Shown here: positions 7,070-9,316 of the stretch, one piece after another | Layout of the letters: every line of letters starts with the position of its first letter | How positions within the stretch are numbered: the stretch's first letter is position 1 | From: Victivallales bacterium | GTDB taxonomy: Bacteria; Verrucomicrobiota; Lentisphaeria; Oligosphaerales; Lenti-02 | Assembly (NCBI GenBank): GCA_018648945.1 | Contig: JABGQJ010000270.1 | Coordinates: 1 to 9,316 of the forward strand | Length of the DNA: 9,316 bases | Reading direction: 5' to 3' | Made by a program: the position numbers and the translations under genes | Notes under the pieces: model-generated | Told to the model about the DNA's origin: nothing | The model's database searches: none | What the model saw: the letters and a program-made list of their open reading frames with translations, nothing else

Positions 7070-8722
7070 ATGAATCGGACTGCATCGCTCGTATTGCTCG
7101 CGTCGCTCTTGGCCGCTGCCGTCGAGGTCCGCCCCAATCTCGGGGGAGACTTCAGCAAGGTCAGCAAGGATGGTGCGGGGCATCTTGTCCCCGCTGGCTG
7201 GATGCTCAATAGTGCCTTCAAGGCCAACGGCACCTGGGGTGCAGTCCCTGATGCCGAACGTGGTGGGCATGCGTTGGGCGTCGCCGCCGAACGCGGGCAG
7301 ATCCATGTCTTTACCAGCAAGGGCTTCGCTGCTGGGCCGGGCACGGATGTGAGCATCAGCCTGGAAGTCCGGGGCACCGGCTCGTTCAAGGTCTGGCTGT
7401 ACTGCTATGGCGAGTCCGGCGGCTGGGTGGGTGAGAACGTCGAGGGACCGGTGGTGAAGATCACCAAGCCGGGCTGGCAGAAACAGACCTTCCCGCTGCC
7501 CATTCCCGACAAGCCCTTCCCCAAGGGCACGGTCACTCAGATCAAGCCCGCCTTCGAGGTGGACAAGGGATCCACGCTTGAATTCGACAATGTAGTCATG
7601 ACCATGGAGATCGAGATGGAACCGACCAAGACCGCTGCCGCTGGCCAGGCTCTTCGCTTGCTCCTGCCCCCCGTCATCCACGCCACCCCCGGTCTGGAAT
7701 CGAACATCTACCTCGACAACACGATCCTCGCGATCAATCCGGCGAACTACGCCTTCGACGTGACCTGCGGCAAGGGCGCGCAGCAAGCGGAACGCTGGAC
7801 CTTCACCCCCAAGGCCGAGGACGTCGGCGGATACCCCCTGACCCTCGCCATCCGTGATGACAGCAATGCCGTCATCGCGTCCGCCACCACTCTCGTGCGG
7901 GTGATGCCCTCCAAGGCCGAGGCGTCCCTCAGCGTGCTCATGATTGGCGACAGCCTGACCCACGCCTCACTCTACCCCGCCCAGGTCGTGGCCAATGCCG
8001 AGGCCGACGAAAAGCTGGCCGTGACCCTCGTCGGCTCCCACCAGCCAAAGGGCAAGGACTCGCCCGTCCGGCACGAAGGCTACGGCGGCTGGACGGCGAA
8101 AGCGTTCATCACAAAATGGGACGAGAACCCCGATCCGGGACGCAAGGCCAACAGTCCCTTCCTCTACAAGGACGGCGATGCCGATCCCGTGCTCGACTTC
8201 CCCCGCTACTGCCGTGAATACAACGACGGCAAGGCCCCAGATGCAGTCACCATCCTCCTCGGCTGCAACGATGTCTTCGGCTGCAGCGACGACACCATCG
8301 CGGAGAAAGCCGCCGACTCCCTGGAGAACTTCGGCAAGATCATCGAGATGGTCCACGCCTTCGGTCCGAAGACCCAGATCGGCATCCTCCTACCCGTGCC
8401 CCCCGCCGCTACCCAGGACGCCTTCGCCGTCAACTACGGCTGCGGCCAGACCCGCTGGCAGTACCTGCGCAACCAGCACTACATGCTGGAGCAACTGACC
8501 AAGACCTACGCCAACCGCGAGGCCGAGGGCATCCATCTCCTCGCCGCCTTCACCGCCCTCGACACCATTCGCGGCTTCCCCACCAAGACCGCCCCTGCCA
8601 ATAGCCGTAGCGAGGTCAAGATCAGTCGCCTCAACAACGGCGTCCATCCCTCGGCATCCGGTTACCAGCAGATCGGCGACGTCATCTCCGCCTGGCTCGT
8701 CTCCCTGGCCAATCGGGAGTAG
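7070..8722 (+). CDS. Secreted multidomain SGNH/GDSL hydrolase (probable carbohydrate esterase)
   Basis: A 550-residue protein with a signal peptide (MNRTASLVLLASLLAAA), a beta-sandwich module at about 20-185 ending in LEFDNVVMTME (carbohydrate-binding-like), a second beta domain at about 195-285, and a C-terminal SGNH hydrolase domain from about 288. Block I is MIGDSLTHAS with nucleophile S295; HEGYGGWTAK supplies the oxyanion-hole Gly block; GCNDVFG contains N400; the last block is NNGVHPSASGY with H526. The Asp normally three residues before this His is Asn (N523), so the triad is Ser-His or uses another acid. SGNH enzymes of this kind usually remove acetyl or other acyl groups from sugars; beside a sialidase, a sialate or glycan O-acetylesterase is plausible but not shown. 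GGAG (7060-7063) lies six bases before the ATG, and the gap to the DUF4838 gene is 12 bp, so the two are surely co-transcribed. Confidence 0.82.
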   Translation: MNRTASLVLLASLLAAAVEVRPNLGGDFSKVSKDGAGHLVPAGWMLNSAFKANGTWGAVPDAERGGHALGVAAERGQIHVFTSKGFAAGPGTDVSISLEVRGTGSFKVWLYCYGESGGWVGENVEGPVVKITKPGWQKQTFPLPIPDKPFPKGTVTQIKPAFEVDKGSTLEFDNVVMTMEIEMEPTKTAAAGQALRLLLPPVIHATPGLESNIYLDNTILAINPANYAFDVTCGKGAQQAERWTFTPKAEDVGGYPLTLAIRDDSNAVIASATTLVRVMPSKAEASLSVLMIGDSLTHASLYPAQVVANAEADEKLAVTLVGSHQPKGKDSPVRHEGYGGWTAKAFITKWDENPDPGRKANSPFLYKDGDADPVLDFPRYCREYNDGKAPDAVTILLGCNDVFGCSDDTIAEKAADSLENFGKIIEMVHAFGPKTQIGILLPVPPAATQDAFAVNYGCGQTRWQYLRNQHYMLEQLTKTYANREAEGIHLLAAFTALDTIRGFPTKTAPANSRSEVKISRLNNGVHPSASGYQQIGDVISAWLVSLANRE

Positions 8723-8748
8723 AAGGGCCTGCTGCCGAAGCCACCCAT

Positions 8749-8844
8749 TGAGCCCCCGCAGGAGGGCGACATATCGTAGCCACGGGTGCAAACCCGTGGA
8801 TAGAGGATTTCCGTTCATGAGCCCCCGCAGGAGGGCGGCATATC
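8749..8844 (+). repeat. REP-like repeat pair upstream of the transposase gene
   Basis: A 27-bp sequence beginning TGAGCCCCCGCAGGAGGGC occurs at 8749-8775 and 8818-8844, 69 bp apart, with a single A/G mismatch. Each copy can fold GCCCCC-GCAG-GAGGGC (8752-8767 and 8821-8836), a six-pair stem with one mismatch. The first copy is followed by a perfect hairpin (8780-8799) that the second copy lacks, so the second looks like a truncated unit. The position directly before a REP-associated transposase gene, and the resemblance to repeats I associate with PVC-group genomes, indicate a REP element. The rest of the 173-bp gap holds nothing else I recognise. Confidence 0.7.
8780..8799 (+). repeat. Perfect REP hairpin with GCAA tetraloop
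   Basis: CCACGGGT (8780-8787) and ACCCGTGG (8792-8799) are perfect 8-bp inverted arms around GCAA, a GNRA-type loop. It follows the end of the SGNH gene by 57 bp. There is no T-run after it, so it is better read as the folded part of a REP element recognised by the adjacent transposase than as an intrinsic terminator, although it could stabilise the 3' end of the operon transcript. Confidence 0.65.
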
Positions 8845-8895
8845 CCGCAAGGCCATCAGCCCGCAGCGAGCACCAACCATCGCGGAAGAGAGACC

Positions 8896-9316
8896 ATGGG
8901 ACACACGTTCAGCCGACTTCTCTACCATTTCGTGTTCAGCACCAAGAACCGTCACCCCGATCTCCACGACGATTTGCGCAAAGAGCTGTTCCTCTACCTG
9001 CACGGGGTCTTGGAGAACGAAGGGGGACATCTCGTCAGAGGCGGCGCGGCAGAAGACCATGTCCACCTTCTCGTCGTTGCCAAGCCAACCCATGCACCCG
9101 CCGAACTGGTGCGGGTCATCAAAGCCAACTCCTCCCGGTGGATCCATGAGCGAAATCCGGAGCTGCGGGGGTTCGCTTGGCAGAACGGGTATGGCGCGTT
9201 CACGGTGAGCGAGTCAAGTGTGCCCAAGGTGGTTGCCTACCTTGATGGCCAGGAGGAGCATCACCGGCGCGTACCCTATGCCAAGGAACTCCGGCGGCTG
9301 TTGGAGGGGCATGGAA
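8896..9316 (+). CDS. REP-associated tyrosine transposase (IS200/IS605 TnpA-like), 3' end cut by window
   Basis: The frame is open from ATG 8896 to the last base, giving 140 residues, close to the usual length of about 150 for Y1 transposases, so only a few residues are missing. It is a single-strand DNA transposase with the HUH metal motif H55-V-H57 (DHVHLLV), the family segment FAWQNGYGAFTVS (93-105), and the probable catalytic Tyr Y115 in AYLDGQEEHH, with Q119 one helical turn on. The opening (SRLLYHFVFSTKNR) is typical of the Y1_Tnp family (PF01797). GGAAGAG precedes the start. The two REP units immediately upstream suggest a RAYT that acts on these repeats rather than a free IS200 copy. 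No active-site change is visible, so it could be functional. Confidence 0.88.
   Translation, partial: MGHTFSRLLYHFVFSTKNRHPDLHDDLRKELFLYLHGVLENEGGHLVRGGAAEDHVHLLVVAKPTHAPAELVRVIKANSSRWIHERNPELRGFAWQNGYGAFTVSESSVPKVVAYLDGQEEHHRRVPYAKELRRLLEGHG

Noticed and set aside
5099..7963. A minus-strand reading frame of 954 codons opposite the DUF4838 and SGNH genes
   Set aside because: It is antisense to two genes with clear family motifs and operon spacing, its translation is rich in G, E and R without recognisable domains, and long open antisense frames are expected where codons end mostly in G or C.
8749..8844. A short CRISPR-like array
   Set aside because: There are only two repeat copies with one 42-bp interval, that interval contains a hairpin, no cas genes are present, and the adjacent RAYT explains the repeats.

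Overview
This GC-rich, gene-dense window is most likely from a bacterium of the PVC group (Lentisphaerota, Kiritimatiellota, Planctomycetota or Verrucomicrobiota). The clues are a cysteine-type sulfatase next to a sialidase, a DUF4838 glycosidase, and a REP repeat with a CCACGGGT/ACCCGTGG hairpin beside an IS200-like transposase. This assignment is inference from gene style; no marker gene is present.

Left part (1-1487): the 3' end of a probable TauE/SafE membrane exporter is followed by a 197-bp spacer. The spacer holds a good sigma70-type promoter and four copies of GATTCG. A cytoplasmic fibronectin-III-like/tyrosine-phosphatase fusion gene follows.

Middle part (1489-8722): a cysteine sulfatase on the minus strand runs convergently into the phosphatase gene, with one base between the two stop codons. 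Its 5' end is divergent from a plus-strand, operon-like set of three genes. These encode a secreted GH33-type sialidase with the full set of catalytic residues, a DUF4838 glycosidase (related to GH163) with no signal peptide, and a secreted multidomain SGNH/GDSL esterase. The 125-bp divergent intergenic region has a perfect 16-bp palindrome over the -35 box of the predicted sialidase promoter, a good candidate operator.

Right part (8723-9316): two copies of a 27-bp repeat and a perfect hairpin with a GCAA loop precede a REP-associated tyrosine (Y1, HUH) transposase. That gene runs off the window just before its expected end.

Taken together, the enzymes suggest breakdown of sialylated, possibly sulfated and O-acylated, animal-type glycans such as N-glycans or mucins. 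The sialidase would remove terminal sialic acid, the SGNH enzyme an ester group, the sulfatase a sulfate, and the DUF4838 enzyme would cleave the glycan. The sialidase and esterase have signal peptides but the sulfatase and DUF4838 enzyme do not, so processing may be split between the outside and inside of the cell. The exporter fragment could relate to sulfur-oxyanion export, but that is only a contextual guess. I see no RNA gene, CRISPR array or frameshifted gene.
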